DNA of 42,725 bases from PVC group bacterium (lineage in GTDB: Bacteria > Verrucomicrobiota > Kiritimatiellia > CAIKKV01 > CAITUY01). Both the position numbers and the translations under genes were made by a program. The stretch lies in NCBI GenBank assembly GCA_945890715.1, contig CAMDCX010000014.1, forward strand, positions 1-42,725, given 5' to 3'. The notes beneath the pieces were generated by a model, which ran no database searches, was not told the DNA's origin, and was given only the letters and a program-made list of their open reading frames with translations. Positions within the stretch are counted from its first letter, which is position 1. Each line of letters begins with the position of its first letter. This document shows positions 16,140 through 24,423 of the stretch, one piece after another.

Positions 16140-17603
16140 TTACCGATTCTCCCTTGCGTCCTTGTTATCCTTGCTATCCTTGAATGGGGTTCCGCCCTTT
16201 TCAATGAGTCCTGTGGCATGCGCCAGGGTTGCCAGGGCGGTGAAGACCTCCTGCCGGGCGGCGATCTGCTGGTTGCGTGCCTGTGACAATTGGTTTTCCG
16301 CGTTCAACAGGTCGAGAATGGTTTTGACGCCCGACTGGTAACTTTCAAAGGCCAGCTCCAGGGAAGCGCTGGCGCTTTTCATGGCCTGGGAGCTGAATTG
16401 GTATTTTTGCAGGGCGGTTTCATAATTCTGGAACCGGGCCCAGATTTCGGCGCTGGCAGCCAGTTCAGCCTGCTTGAGTTGGGCGCGAAGGGCCTCAGTC
16501 TGGGCTTCCGCGATGCGGACAGAGCTCAGGGTTTGGAATCCATCAAACAGGTTCCACTTCAAACTCAAGCCGCCCGTATAGGCCCAGTCGTCCGACTGGG
16601 ATGCGCGGTTGTTCAGTCCGTACAGTTCGTAATAATCGCGGGTGGCGGAGGCGGTGCCGTAGAGGGAGGGCCAGCGTGAAGCGCGGGCCACCCCGATGGA
16701 GGCCTGTCGTGAGGCAAGAGAGGCTCGGAGTGCCGAAAGATCCGGACGGCGGGCTAGAGCCTCATCGATCAGGCGGCGCACATCCTGTCCGCTGAGCGAG
16801 GAGGGAAGCGGCGCATCCGGCGGGGTGAGGGATATCCGGTTATCGGCGGGAAGACCCATCGCCTGAGCCAGCAGGCCTTGTGCAATCTGCAATTGGCCCC
16901 GGGCGCCGGTCAGAGCGTAGAGCGACTGATCATGCGTGGTCTGAGCCTGGAGCACATCTAGGTCCACTCCGAGCCCCGCATCCCGCCGCGTTGTGGCGGC
17001 ATCAAGAATGGTCTTGGCGTCCAGGGCGTTGGTGCTGGCGGCCGTCAGGCCAGCCTGTGCGCTGATGACGGTATAGTAGGCGATTTCCGCATTCAGCAGG
17101 GTGTCCTGGATGGCGCGGTTGAAGGCGAAATTCGCGGCATAAACGGTTTGAAGCGCCTGTTCCACCGCCGCACTGCGTCCGCCTCCGAAATTGCAGATCA
17201 GGTAGCTGAGTTGCAGACCGGGTCCATAAGACATGTTGTTCTGATCAAAACTTTCCGGACGCGCGACGGTGGTGACGCGGTTCAAGCCGACACCGGCCGT
17301 CAGGCTGGGCATGAAATACCCCTGGGCATAGCGGATCTGCTCGGAGGCCGCCTTGGCGTCATTCCAGGCTTTTCGCGTTGCAGGATTGTTCTGAAGGGCA
17401 ATATCCGCGATCGTCGACAGGGATTGAGGCTGGGTCAGATCGGGTGATTGGGCGCGGAGTTCCTGCCACACGGTATCGGTTTTCTGGCTATCCCGGGGAG
17501 GAACCCAGCTTTCAGTGAGGGAGGCCGGAGGCGGTGCCTGCACGCAGCCGGATAGCAATAGACCCCAGACCACAGACCCTAGACCATAGACTTTCAGATT
17601 CAT
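16140..17603 (-). CDS. TolC/OprM-type outer-membrane efflux channel, lipoprotein
   Basis: This 487-residue protein forms the trimeric outer-membrane duct of the efflux system. The signal sequence ends in LLLSGC, so Cys20 is probably lipidated as in OprM. Two repeats of the outer-membrane efflux fold are visible, each with a coiled-coil pair (for example AEIAYYTVISAQAGLTAAS and RIAEAQTEALRAQLKQAEL). ATG 17603 shares four bases with the stop of the regulator gene (ATGA). The signal peptide is encoded by a tandem heptamer repeat (see 17560-17594), which is unusual. Confidence 0.92.
   Translation of the reverse strand: MNLKVYGLGSVVWGLLLSGCVQAPPPASLTESWVPPRDSQKTDTVWQELRAQSPDLTQPQSLSTIADIALQNNPATRKAWNDAKAASEQIRYAQGYFMPSLTAGVGLNRVTTVARPESFDQNNMSYGPGLQLSYLICNFGGGRSAAVEQALQTVYAANFAFNRAIQDTLLNAEIAYYTVISAQAGLTAASTNALDAKTILDAATTRRDAGLGVDLDVLQAQTTHDQSLYALTGARGQLQIAQGLLAQAMGLPADNRISLTPPDAPLPSSLSGQDVRRLIDEALARRPDLSALRASLASRQASIGVARASRWPSLYGTASATRDYYELYGLNNRASQSDDWAYTGGLSLKWNLFDGFQTLSSVRIAEAQTEALRAQLKQAELAASAEIWARFQNYETALQKYQFSSQAMKSASASLELAFESYQSGVKTILDLLNAENQLSQARNQQIAARQEVFTALATLAHATGLIEKGGTPFKDSKDNKDARENR
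17560..17594 (-). repeat. Heptamer tandem repeat encoding the TolC-like signal peptide
   Basis: On the plus strand five consecutive heptamers begin at 17560, 17567, 17574, 17581 and 17588: AGACCCC, AGACCAC, AGACCCT, AGACCAT and AGACTTT. On the coding strand the unit is NNGGTCT. Because 7 is not a multiple of 3 the peptide repeats every seven residues, giving VYGLGSV then VWGLLLS. Confidence 0.75.
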
Positions 17604-18208
17604 TTTGGCGCCTCTCGTTTTTTTAAAGTTACCGCCGCCCTGAGGAGGGTATCCACCAGGGTTTTCACATAAACCGCCGGGGTCGCCGAACGGTAGCCGA
17701 ACAGGGTTTCGCACCAGGCGTAGTGGGCAAGCGCCCCGAGAAACAGGTGAGCCTGGATCCGCGGGGAGGCCATGGCCAGCCGGCCCGCGCGGGTTTCCGC
17801 TGTGAAATATCGGGAAAGGACCTCCATCTTCTGAATGGGGTGGGGGATTTCGCCGGGGAGATCGTGATTGGGAATCGTAACGCCGCTGGCGTTAACCATC
17901 ATCAGTCGCGGGAGCGTCAGGCGAAGTTGTTCCAGAAGATGTATGCCGGCGGATTCAAGCGCTTTGCGGGGATCACCCTTGCCGACTCCCGCCATCAGGC
18001 GTTCTTCCCAGGCGGTTCCTCCGGCTTCCACTTCCATGGCGGCCAGAAACAGGTTCGCCTTGCTTTTGAAATGCTTGAAGAGCGAGCCTTCCGAAACGCC
18101 GGCCTCCCGGGCGATGCGCGCGGTGCAGGCCTGGTAGCCGTCCCGCATAAAGACCTTGCGGGCGGCCTCGAGGATCGTTCCGGTCTGGATGGATTTAGGG
18201 CGCGCCAT
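17600..18208 (-). CDS. TetR-family transcriptional repressor of the efflux operon
   Basis: The 202-residue protein starts MARPKSIQTGTILEAARKVF and contains the TetR helix-turn-helix TARIAREAGVSEGSLFKHFKSK (residues about 30-52, given in part), followed by a helical ligand-binding domain. It is the first gene of the efflux operon and its stop overlaps the TolC start by four bases, so it most likely represses its own operon and is released by an efflux substrate. ATG 18208 is chosen over 18244: the upstream extension would run through the operator palindrome at 18228-18249. Inducer is unknown. Confidence 0.9.
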   Translation of the reverse strand: MARPKSIQTGTILEAARKVFMRDGYQACTARIAREAGVSEGSLFKHFKSKANLFLAAMEVEAGGTAWEERLMAGVGKGDPRKALESAGIHLLEQLRLTLPRLMMVNASGVTIPNHDLPGEIPHPIQKMEVLSRYFTAETRAGRLAMASPRIQAHLFLGALAHYAWCETLFGYRSATPAVYVKTLVDTLLRAAVTLKKREAPK

Positions 18209-18227
18209 GGTTAAACTCTTTTTTCTT

Positions 18228-18249
18228 AATAAGTAAGCGCTCACTCATT
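18228..18249. promoter_or_regulatory. Palindromic operator for the TetR regulator
   Basis: The 22-base sequence reads AATAAGTAAGC then GCTCACTCATT. The two 11-base halves are inverted copies with two differences (A/G at two positions), centred between 18238 and 18239. It lies 20-41 bases before the regulator's ATG and overlaps the proposed -10, a standard place for TetR-family repression. Confidence 0.65.
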
Positions 18250-18273
18250 AATCGATTCCGGGCGATAAGTCAA
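18245..18273 (-). promoter_or_regulatory. Candidate promoter of the efflux operon
   Basis: On the minus strand TTGACT (18268-18273) is followed after 17 bases by TAATGA (18245-18250). The -35 is good; the -10 is weak. Its overlap with the palindrome fits repression by the operon's own regulator. Confidence 0.4.
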
Positions 18274-18306
18274 GGCTCACGAATTCAGGATTCATCAGCG
18301 GTGGCT

Positions 18307-19536
18307 TCAGGTCTGAACCGGTGGGTCGATTTTGGGTGGGCGGGTGGTCAAAGCAAGGGTTGCGGCCGCCAGAAGCATTACGGCGGAAATCGTGTAGGAT
18401 AAGGCGTAGGATCCGGTGCTGTCGCAAATCTTTCCGCCCAGAACCGGGCCCGTAACCGCCGCCACGCCGAAGGCGGTGAAGACGAGGCCGTAGTTTACCC
18501 CCAGGTTGCGTATTCCGTAGAAATCGGCCGTTGCCGCAGGCATCAGGGTGAAGATGGTGCCATAGCACAACCCGGTGAAGGCCGAGCCGAACACCAGCAG
18601 GGTCGGCGTGGTGTAGTATGAAAAGGCCAGCATATTGACGGCCTGTAACATGAACGCGAGCACCATGGTCTGGGTGCGCCCCATGCGGTCTGAAATCGAC
18701 CCGCTGATCAGACGGCCCATCGTGTTGAAGATGGCCAGTGTCGCCACGGGCACGAACCCCCAGCTCCAGCTTGCCTGCTTCTGGGCGATGATGGCGACAT
18801 GGGCGATGATCATCAACCCCGCCGAGGCGGCCAGAACAAACATGACCCAGAGCCGGCAGAAAACCAGGCTCCGAATCATCTCAGGCCAATCCACGTCACG
18901 CCGCGCCGCCGCCGCTTTCATGGGCGTATTTCCTTTGGCGGCGACATTCGGCGGCACATACCCCGGGGGCGGATTGGTGAGGAATTGCGCGAGGATCGTG
19001 ATCAGTACGATGGCACAGCCTCCGAGCACCATGAAGGTCGTGGAAATGCTCGTCGTCTTGAGCAGGAACTGGGTCAGCGGCGAGATGTAGACCGCCGCGA
19101 GTCCAACCCCGCTCACGACAATTCCCGTGATGAGTCCCTTTCGCGCTGGCGAGAACCATTTGATCGCAGGGGGTGTGGTCGCCGAATAGCACAAGCCGAT
19201 GCCGATCCCCCCGACGAGGCCAAAGGTGACCAGCATCCCCGTTGGAGTCGTGACAAAAGCGGAACTGAAAAGTCCCAACCCGAACAGAATCCCTCCTGCC
19301 CGAGCCACCACGCGTGGCCCCATCTTATCCTGCCACCGCCCGGCGAAGATCATCATGATCGCAAACGCGGCCGCAGACACGGTGAACGGCAAGGCCGCCT
19401 GGGTCTTGGTCCAATGCCACTGCATGACCAAGGCTTTCCCGATAACGCCCCACGCATAGAGCGCTCCCAGGATGAGATTGATTCCAACGGCGGCCAAGGC
19501 CACGATCAAACCACGATTCGATGAGGTTGTTGTCAT
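18307..19536 (-). CDS. MFS transporter, oxalate/formate antiporter-like (OFA) family
   Basis: The 409-residue product has twelve predicted membrane helices in two halves. N-terminal features are LILGALYAWGVIGKAL and GRWQDKMGPR, the latter the MFS loop 2-3 signature; the second half has SGSISDRMGRTQTM at the equivalent place. These match the OFA subfamily of small-carboxylate carriers, but substrate cannot be fixed. ATG 19536 follows AAAGGA. A longer frame extends to 20169, but that part lies over the SDR gene in another frame and is rejected. It follows the SDR gene by 11 bases and is co-transcribed with it. Confidence 0.88.
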   Translation of the reverse strand: MTTTSSNRGLIVALAAVGINLILGALYAWGVIGKALVMQWHWTKTQAALPFTVSAAAFAIMMIFAGRWQDKMGPRVVARAGGILFGLGLFSSAFVTTPTGMLVTFGLVGGIGIGLCYSATTPPAIKWFSPARKGLITGIVVSGVGLAAVYISPLTQFLLKTTSISTTFMVLGGCAIVLITILAQFLTNPPPGYVPPNVAAKGNTPMKAAAARRDVDWPEMIRSLVFCRLWVMFVLAASAGLMIIAHVAIIAQKQASWSWGFVPVATLAIFNTMGRLISGSISDRMGRTQTMVLAFMLQAVNMLAFSYYTTPTLLVFGSAFTGLCYGTIFTLMPAATADFYGIRNLGVNYGLVFTAFGVAAVTGPVLGGKICDSTGSYALSYTISAVMLLAAATLALTTRPPKIDPPVQT

Positions 19537-19547
19537 AAAATCCTTTC

Positions 19548-20234
19548 TTAAAAATTGGTTTCGACGAAGGGGCGGAAGGTGAGTTGGTGGACGTTGACGT
19601 CGGCGGGGGCGAAGAGGGTGTCGACGATCATGCGGGCCGCGCTTTCGGGCTTCATGTAGTCGGGGCGGTCGATGGCGCGAAAGGCGGTGTCGGTCCCGCC
19701 GGGATAGACGCCCGTAACCTTGATCCCGTGCGGCCGGGCTTCCTTGATGAGGGCGACGGTGAAGCCGTGCAGCGCGCATTTGACGGCGCAGTAAATGCTG
19801 CTGTTTTCCACCTGTTGCCAGACCACCGTGCTGGCAACATTGATGATGTGGCCGGACTTCCTCGGGATCATGTCGCGCATGGCTTCCCGGCTGAGCAGCG
19901 CGGCGGCTCGGACCGTGACGGCATAAGCTTCGTCCAGTTCCGCCGTGGTGATGTCGGTGACCGGAGCCTTGCGCCGGTTGAATCCTGCATTGTTGATCAC
20001 GACATCCGGCGCGGTGCCGAAGGCCGCCTTGGCGGCGGCGTAGAGGGCGACCGGTGTTTCGGGAAGCGCGAGATCGAACGGTTCGGCAAAACAACCGGTT
20101 TCCTGGCGGAGGGAACTCAGTCGCCCGGCATTCCGGCCGGTGGCGAAGACCCGCAGTCCCCGCCCGCACAACTGACGAACGATTTCAAGGCCAATGCCGC
20201 TTGAGGCGCCGGTGACTAAGGCTGTCTGATTCAT
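19548..20234 (-). CDS. Short-chain dehydrogenase/reductase
   Basis: The 228-residue enzyme has the classical SDR layout: cofactor loop TGASSGIG near residue 8, NNAG at 81-84, catalytic Ser135 in NVASTVV, and Tyr148/Lys152 in YCAVK. ATGRN after the second strand carries an arginine, which fits NADP(H) preference. Start ATG 20234 follows GGAGCT; an upstream ATG at 20246 is less well placed. Its gene is upstream of the OFA-like transporter, so it may act on the compound carried in. Substrate is not predictable. Confidence 0.85.
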   Translation of the reverse strand: MNQTALVTGASSGIGLEIVRQLCGRGLRVFATGRNAGRLSSLRQETGCFAEPFDLALPETPVALYAAAKAAFGTAPDVVINNAGFNRRKAPVTDITTAELDEAYAVTVRAAALLSREAMRDMIPRKSGHIINVASTVVWQQVENSSIYCAVKCALHGFTVALIKEARPHGIKVTGVYPGGTDTAFRAIDRPDYMKPESAARMIVDTLFAPADVNVHQLTFRPFVETNF

Positions 20235-20257
20235 GGGTAGCTCCATGAAAGGGTATT

Positions 20258-20338
20258 ATCATAATCGTAATCGTAATCCTAATCGTAATCCTTTTCGGGG
20301 TAGGAGATTACGATTAGGATTACGATTATGATTATGAT
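20258..20338. repeat. Hexamer-built intergenic hairpin, copy 1
   Basis: The left arm (20258-20290) is ATC plus five hexamers of the form NTAATC. The right arm (20306-20338) is five GATTAN hexamers plus GAT. The two 33-base arms are complementary with a single mismatch. The loop (20291-20305) contains TTTTCGGGGTAGG. It lies between the divergent SDR and parE genes. Copies 2 and 3 are at 24358 and 34606. Confidence 0.9.
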
Positions 20339-20443
20339 GGGTATTTACTCTCTCTTGAGCTCACAGGCGCTTACGAAGAAGAGAAAGCGTATTTTTTTGC
20401 TTCCTTCCTTCCTTAAATGAGTACAATGCGCGCCCTTTGACTC

Positions 20444-22261
20444 ATGAGCGTTGCCAAGAAACATAATTACGACGAGAGCAAGATCAAGACGCTCTCCTCG
20501 CTGGAGCATATCCGCAAGCGGACCGGGATGTATATCGGTCGTGTCGGAGACGGCACCCATTACGACGACGGCATCTATGTCCTGGTGAAGGAAGTGGTGG
20601 ATAACGCCATTGATGAGTTCATCATGGGGTACGGGAGCCGGGTGGTCGTGGCGGTGGAGGGGGCCCGGGTCACGGTACGGGACTTCGGGCGTGGCATTCC
20701 GCTGGGCAAGGTTGTGGAATGCGTCTCCCGCATCAACACCGGCGCCAAGTACAACGATGAGGTCTTCCAGTTCAGCGTCGGCCTCAATGGCGTGGGAACC
20801 AAGGCGGTGAATGCACTCTCTCTGGCCTTCCGGGTGTGTAGTCACCGGAATGGGGAATTTGCCGCCGCTGAATTCAAGCGCGGCAAGCTCACGCATGAGT
20901 CGAAGGGGAAGACCGAGGAGCCTGATGGCACACTGGTCGTGTTCGAGCCGGATCCGACGATTTTTGGTGCGGTTACGTACGTGGCCGATCATCTCAAGCG
21001 ACGGATTCAACTGTACACCTTCCTCAATGCCGGCCTGAAAATCGAACTGAACGGAACTACTTATTTTTCCAAGGATGGCCTGAAGGATCTGGTGGAGGAT
21101 GAGGTGGGTGACGAGGCGCTGTATCCGGTTCTGCACCATCGATCCAAGACTCTGGAATTGGCCTTCACCCATACCAACCGGTTTGAGGAAACGTTTCTGT
21201 CCTTTGTGAACGGCCAGTATACCAGTGATGGCGGAATTCACCTGAGTGCCTTCCGGGAAGGCATCGTCAAGGCTTTCAATGAGTTCTCCAAGGGCAAGTT
21301 TGAGGGGGATGATGTCCGCGAAGGCATGGCCGGAACGATTGCCATCCGCCTGAAGGAGCCGGTTTTCGAGTCTCAGACCAAGAACAAGCTGGGCAATACC
21401 GAGATCCGGAGTGATCTGGTCCAGCAAGTCCGCGAAGCGGTGGTGGATCTGCTGCACCGGGTGCCCAAGTCCGCCGAGAGAGCCCTGCTCAAGATCGAGG
21501 AAACTGTTAAATTGCGCAAGGAGCTTCAGTCCATCAAGAAGATGGCCCGTGAGCGTTCCCGCGCCACCTCGATTCGGGTTCCGCAGCTCAAGGACTGCAA
21601 GATCCATTTCGACAAGAATGCCGGAACCGGCACGGAGTCGATGCTTTTCATTACCGAGGGCCAGTCGGCGGCGGGCTCGATCACCAGCACCCGCGATGTG
21701 GCGACCCAGGGGGTTTTTACCCTGCGCGGCAAGCCGCTCAACACCTGCGACTTGAACCGGGATGTGATGTACAAGAACGAGGAATTGTACAACCTCATGC
21801 GCAGCCTTGATGTCGAGGAATCGCCCGAGCGGCTCCGTTACAACAAGGTGATCCTGGCCACGGATGCCGATGTGGACGGGCTCCACATCCGGAACTTGTT
21901 GTTGACCTTTTTCCTGCGGTTTTTCGAGCCGATTGTCCACGGCGGGCATGTGTACATCCTGGAGACCCCGCTGTTCCGGGTTCGCAACGCGAAGCGAACT
22001 CTGTACTGCTATTCCGAAGCAGAGCGCGATACGGCGGTGAAGGATATCGGGCGCGGAGCCGAGGTGACCCGGTTCAAGGGGTTGGGCGAAATCTCGCCCG
22101 GTGAGTTCAAGCAGTTTATCGGGCCGGGCATGCGGCTGACGCCGGTGGAGGTTGAAAACCGGCACAGCATTCCCGCCATTCTGGGGTTCTACATGGGGCG
22201 TAATACGCCGGAACGTCGACAATACATTATGGACAATCTCGTGGTGGCCGCTGATGAGTGA
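20444..22261 (+). CDS. parE: DNA topoisomerase IV subunit B (ParE/GyrB family)
   Basis: The 605-residue ATPase subunit works with the ParC-like product downstream to relax and decatenate DNA. GHKL motifs are clear: KRTGMYIGR, VDNAIDEF, FGRGIPLGK and GLNGVGTKAVNALS. The TOPRIM part has TEGQSAAGSI (Glu405) and ATDADVDGLHIRNLLLTFF with its metal-binding aspartates. Most type IIA enzymes read EGDSA; here residue 407 is Gln. The short length and overall pattern fit ParE of Bacteroidetes and Chlamydia rather than GyrB. There is no Shine-Dalgarno site before the ATG. TACAAT at 20422-20427 is a possible -10. The end overlaps parC by eight bases. Confidence 0.9.
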   Translation: MSVAKKHNYDESKIKTLSSLEHIRKRTGMYIGRVGDGTHYDDGIYVLVKEVVDNAIDEFIMGYGSRVVVAVEGARVTVRDFGRGIPLGKVVECVSRINTGAKYNDEVFQFSVGLNGVGTKAVNALSLAFRVCSHRNGEFAAAEFKRGKLTHESKGKTEEPDGTLVVFEPDPTIFGAVTYVADHLKRRIQLYTFLNAGLKIELNGTTYFSKDGLKDLVEDEVGDEALYPVLHHRSKTLELAFTHTNRFEETFLSFVNGQYTSDGGIHLSAFREGIVKAFNEFSKGKFEGDDVREGMAGTIAIRLKEPVFESQTKNKLGNTEIRSDLVQQVREAVVDLLHRVPKSAERALLKIEETVKLRKELQSIKKMARERSRATSIRVPQLKDCKIHFDKNAGTGTESMLFITEGQSAAGSITSTRDVATQGVFTLRGKPLNTCDLNRDVMYKNEELYNLMRSLDVEESPERLRYNKVILATDADVDGLHIRNLLLTFFLRFFEPIVHGGHVYILETPLFRVRNAKRTLYCYSEAERDTAVKDIGRGAEVTRFKGLGEISPGEFKQFIGPGMRLTPVEVENRHSIPAILGFYMGRNTPERRQYIMDNLVVAADE

Positions 22262-24317
22262 GCAGACGGAACTTTTTCAAGGCGATGAGTTGCTCACCCC
22301 TGTGGCATCGGGCGATTCTTCTGGAGGGCGAGGCTTGCCGAGCCGCCTGGTCGTCCGCGATATCGCCGCCGTTGCCGAGGGACCGCTCAAGCATCTGGTC
22401 AACGATAACTTCCTGAAGTACGCCTCCTATGTCATTCGGGATCGGGCGATTCCGGATGTGGACGACGGCCTGAAGCCGGTTCAGCGCCGGATCCTTCATT
22501 CGCTGTTCGAGAATGATGATGGCAAGTTCATCAAGGTCGCCAACATCGTCGGCTATAGCATGCAGTTTCATCCCCACGGAGATGCCTCGATCGGGGATGC
22601 GTTGGTTACCCTCGCGAACAAGCAGTATCTCATTGAGGGACAAGGGAATTTCGGCAATCTGCTCACCGGGGATCCCGCCGCCGCCGCCCGGTATATTGAA
22701 TGCCGCCTGACTTCGCTGGCCCGGGACGAAATTTTTGATCCCGACCTGACTGACACGGTGCCCTCCTATGATGGGCGCAAGGAGGAGCCGGTGACGCTCC
22801 CGGCCCGGATTCCACTGTTGCTGTTGCTGGGCGCGGAGGGGATTGCCGTGGGATTATCCACCCGTATTCTGCCTCATAACTTCAATGAACTGCTTGAGGC
22901 GCAGGTGGCCATTCTCCAGAAGAAGTCCTTTGAAGTGTTTCCTGATTTTCAGCAGGGCGGGCTGATGGATGTGGCCGGGTATGAGAAGGGGAAGGGGTCG
23001 GTTCGCGTCAGGGCGCGCATTGAAATCCGCGACGCCCAGACCCTGGTGGTGCGTGAGGTTCCTTTCGGCGCCACCACCGATTCCCTGATCTCGTCCATTG
23101 AGGAGGCCGGGCGCAAGGGCAAGGTCAAGCTGCGGAGCATCAACGATTATACGGCGGAGCAGGTGGAGGTTGAAATACAACTCCAGGCGGAGGAGAGCGC
23201 CCCACGCGCGGTTGAGGCGCTGTATGCCTTTACCCAGTGCGAGTCGCAGGTCGCCAGCCGGATCATGGTCATCCGTGACGGGCGTCCTGCGGAAATGGAT
23301 GTCGAGGAGGTGCTTCGCCACAACACCGAGCGGTTGCTGAAGTTACTGACGCGACGGTTGAAGGTTCAGCAGAAGCGGCTGACGGAGGAGCTGCACCGGA
23401 AGACGCTGGTTCAGATTTTTGTGGAGAACCGGCTTTATAAGGCCATTGAGACCTGCCAATCCCTGGACGAAGTGGAACAAGCGGTGCGGGCGGGGTTGGA
23501 GCCCTTCCTGACGACCCTGCAGCGTGAGATGTCACGGGGCGATATGGAGATGCTGCTGGGGATCGCCATCCGGCGCATCTCCCAGTTTGACTTGGCGAAG
23601 AACCGGGAGGACATGGATTCGCTCCGGGTTGAACTGGCCGAATCCCGCGAGAATCTGGCCAACCTGACGGGGTATGCGGTGCGGTATCTCCGGCAACTCC
23701 AAAAGAAGTACGGCCCGGCCTTTCCGAGGCGCACGAAGATCGAGGCCTTCCAAGCGGTCGGCGTCCGGGAGCTCACGGCGTCCGAACTGAAGCTTAATCT
23801 CGACCGGGCGAAGGGTTATCTGGGCTACAAGATACCGGGCGAGCCCTTGTTTGAGTGCTCCTCGCTCGACAAGCTGTTGCTGGTGTGGAAGGACGGCCGG
23901 TACAAGGTGGTGCCGCCTCCCGAGAAGCTTTTCGTGGATTCCACGCTCATCCATTGCGCCAGGCTGGATCGCGAAAGGATCCTGACGGTGGTGTATAACG
24001 AGGACGGGTTCACCCAGATCCGGAAATTCACCAGCAATGCGATTACCAACCGGGAATACCGGTGCATTCCGCGGGGCGCACAGATTGTGTTTTTCTCGGA
24101 CGAAGAGGTGACGCAGCTCTATGTCCAATACGATGTACCGGAAACGGCCGCCATCCGGCAGCAGGAATTTGATACGACGACGATTCCCGTTCGCGAGCGT
24201 GACGGTAAGCCTTCCCTGATGTCCTCCAAGAAGATTGCCACCCTCGGCGCCGTGAAGCCTAAAAAGTGGGACGATGCCCTGACGGGTCCCAAAGGCACCT
24301 ATATGAACTTCGGGTAG
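22254..24317 (+). CDS. parC: DNA topoisomerase IV subunit A (ParC/GyrA family)
   Basis: The 687-residue DNA-cleaving subunit carries the catalytic tyrosine in AAAARYIE (Tyr147). The quinolone-region helix reads HPHGDASIGDAL, so the position equal to E. coli GyrA Ser83 is Ala and Asp87 is kept; this is natural for this subfamily as I recall it. After the coiled coil (residues about 350-490) comes a short C-terminal domain rather than the full GyrA pinwheel. ATG 22254 overlaps the parE stop by eight bases; the longer frame from 22152 is embedded in parE. parE and parC are clearly one operon. Confidence 0.9.
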   Translation: MSEQTELFQGDELLTPVASGDSSGGRGLPSRLVVRDIAAVAEGPLKHLVNDNFLKYASYVIRDRAIPDVDDGLKPVQRRILHSLFENDDGKFIKVANIVGYSMQFHPHGDASIGDALVTLANKQYLIEGQGNFGNLLTGDPAAAARYIECRLTSLARDEIFDPDLTDTVPSYDGRKEEPVTLPARIPLLLLLGAEGIAVGLSTRILPHNFNELLEAQVAILQKKSFEVFPDFQQGGLMDVAGYEKGKGSVRVRARIEIRDAQTLVVREVPFGATTDSLISSIEEAGRKGKVKLRSINDYTAEQVEVEIQLQAEESAPRAVEALYAFTQCESQVASRIMVIRDGRPAEMDVEEVLRHNTERLLKLLTRRLKVQQKRLTEELHRKTLVQIFVENRLYKAIETCQSLDEVEQAVRAGLEPFLTTLQREMSRGDMEMLLGIAIRRISQFDLAKNREDMDSLRVELAESRENLANLTGYAVRYLRQLQKKYGPAFPRRTKIEAFQAVGVRELTASELKLNLDRAKGYLGYKIPGEPLFECSSLDKLLLVWKDGRYKVVPPPEKLFVDSTLIHCARLDRERILTVVYNEDGFTQIRKFTSNAITNREYRCIPRGAQIVFFSDEEVTQLYVQYDVPETAAIRQQEFDTTTIPVRERDGKPSLMSSKKIATLGAVKPKKWDDALTGPKGTYMNFG

Positions 24318-24357
24318 GACGGAAAGCCTGAGCCTGTCGCTTTCATAGAAATCGGTC

Positions 24358-24423
24358 CTAATCATAATCGTGATCGTAATCGTAATCCTCTCTGGGGTAA
24401 TCGATTATGATTACGATTAGGAT
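24358..24423. repeat. Hexamer-built hairpin, copy 2, shortened, running into ispH
   Basis: The left arm has five hexamers (24358-24387: CTAATC, ATAATC, GTGATC, GTAATC, GTAATC). The loop (24388-24402) contains CTCTCTGGGGTAA. The right arm has only three (24403-24420: GATTAT, GATTAC, GATTAG) before it meets the ispH coding end. Eighteen base pairs form with two mismatches. The ispH stop codon lies inside the last hexamer. Confidence 0.85.

Noticed and set aside
19537-20169. An N-terminal extension of the MFS frame that would make a 620-residue protein.
   Set aside because: It runs over the SDR gene in another frame and is Arg/Pro-rich; ATG 19536 has a ribosome site and the correct family start.
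20399-20415. TTCC tetramer run before parE as a regulatory repeat.
   Set aside because: Only about four units, no pairing partner; too short to support a claim.
20345-22222. A 625-codon open frame on the minus strand opposite parE.
   Set aside because: parE on the plus strand has every expected motif. The antisense frame has no recognisable domain and is the shadow usual in GC-rich coding DNA.
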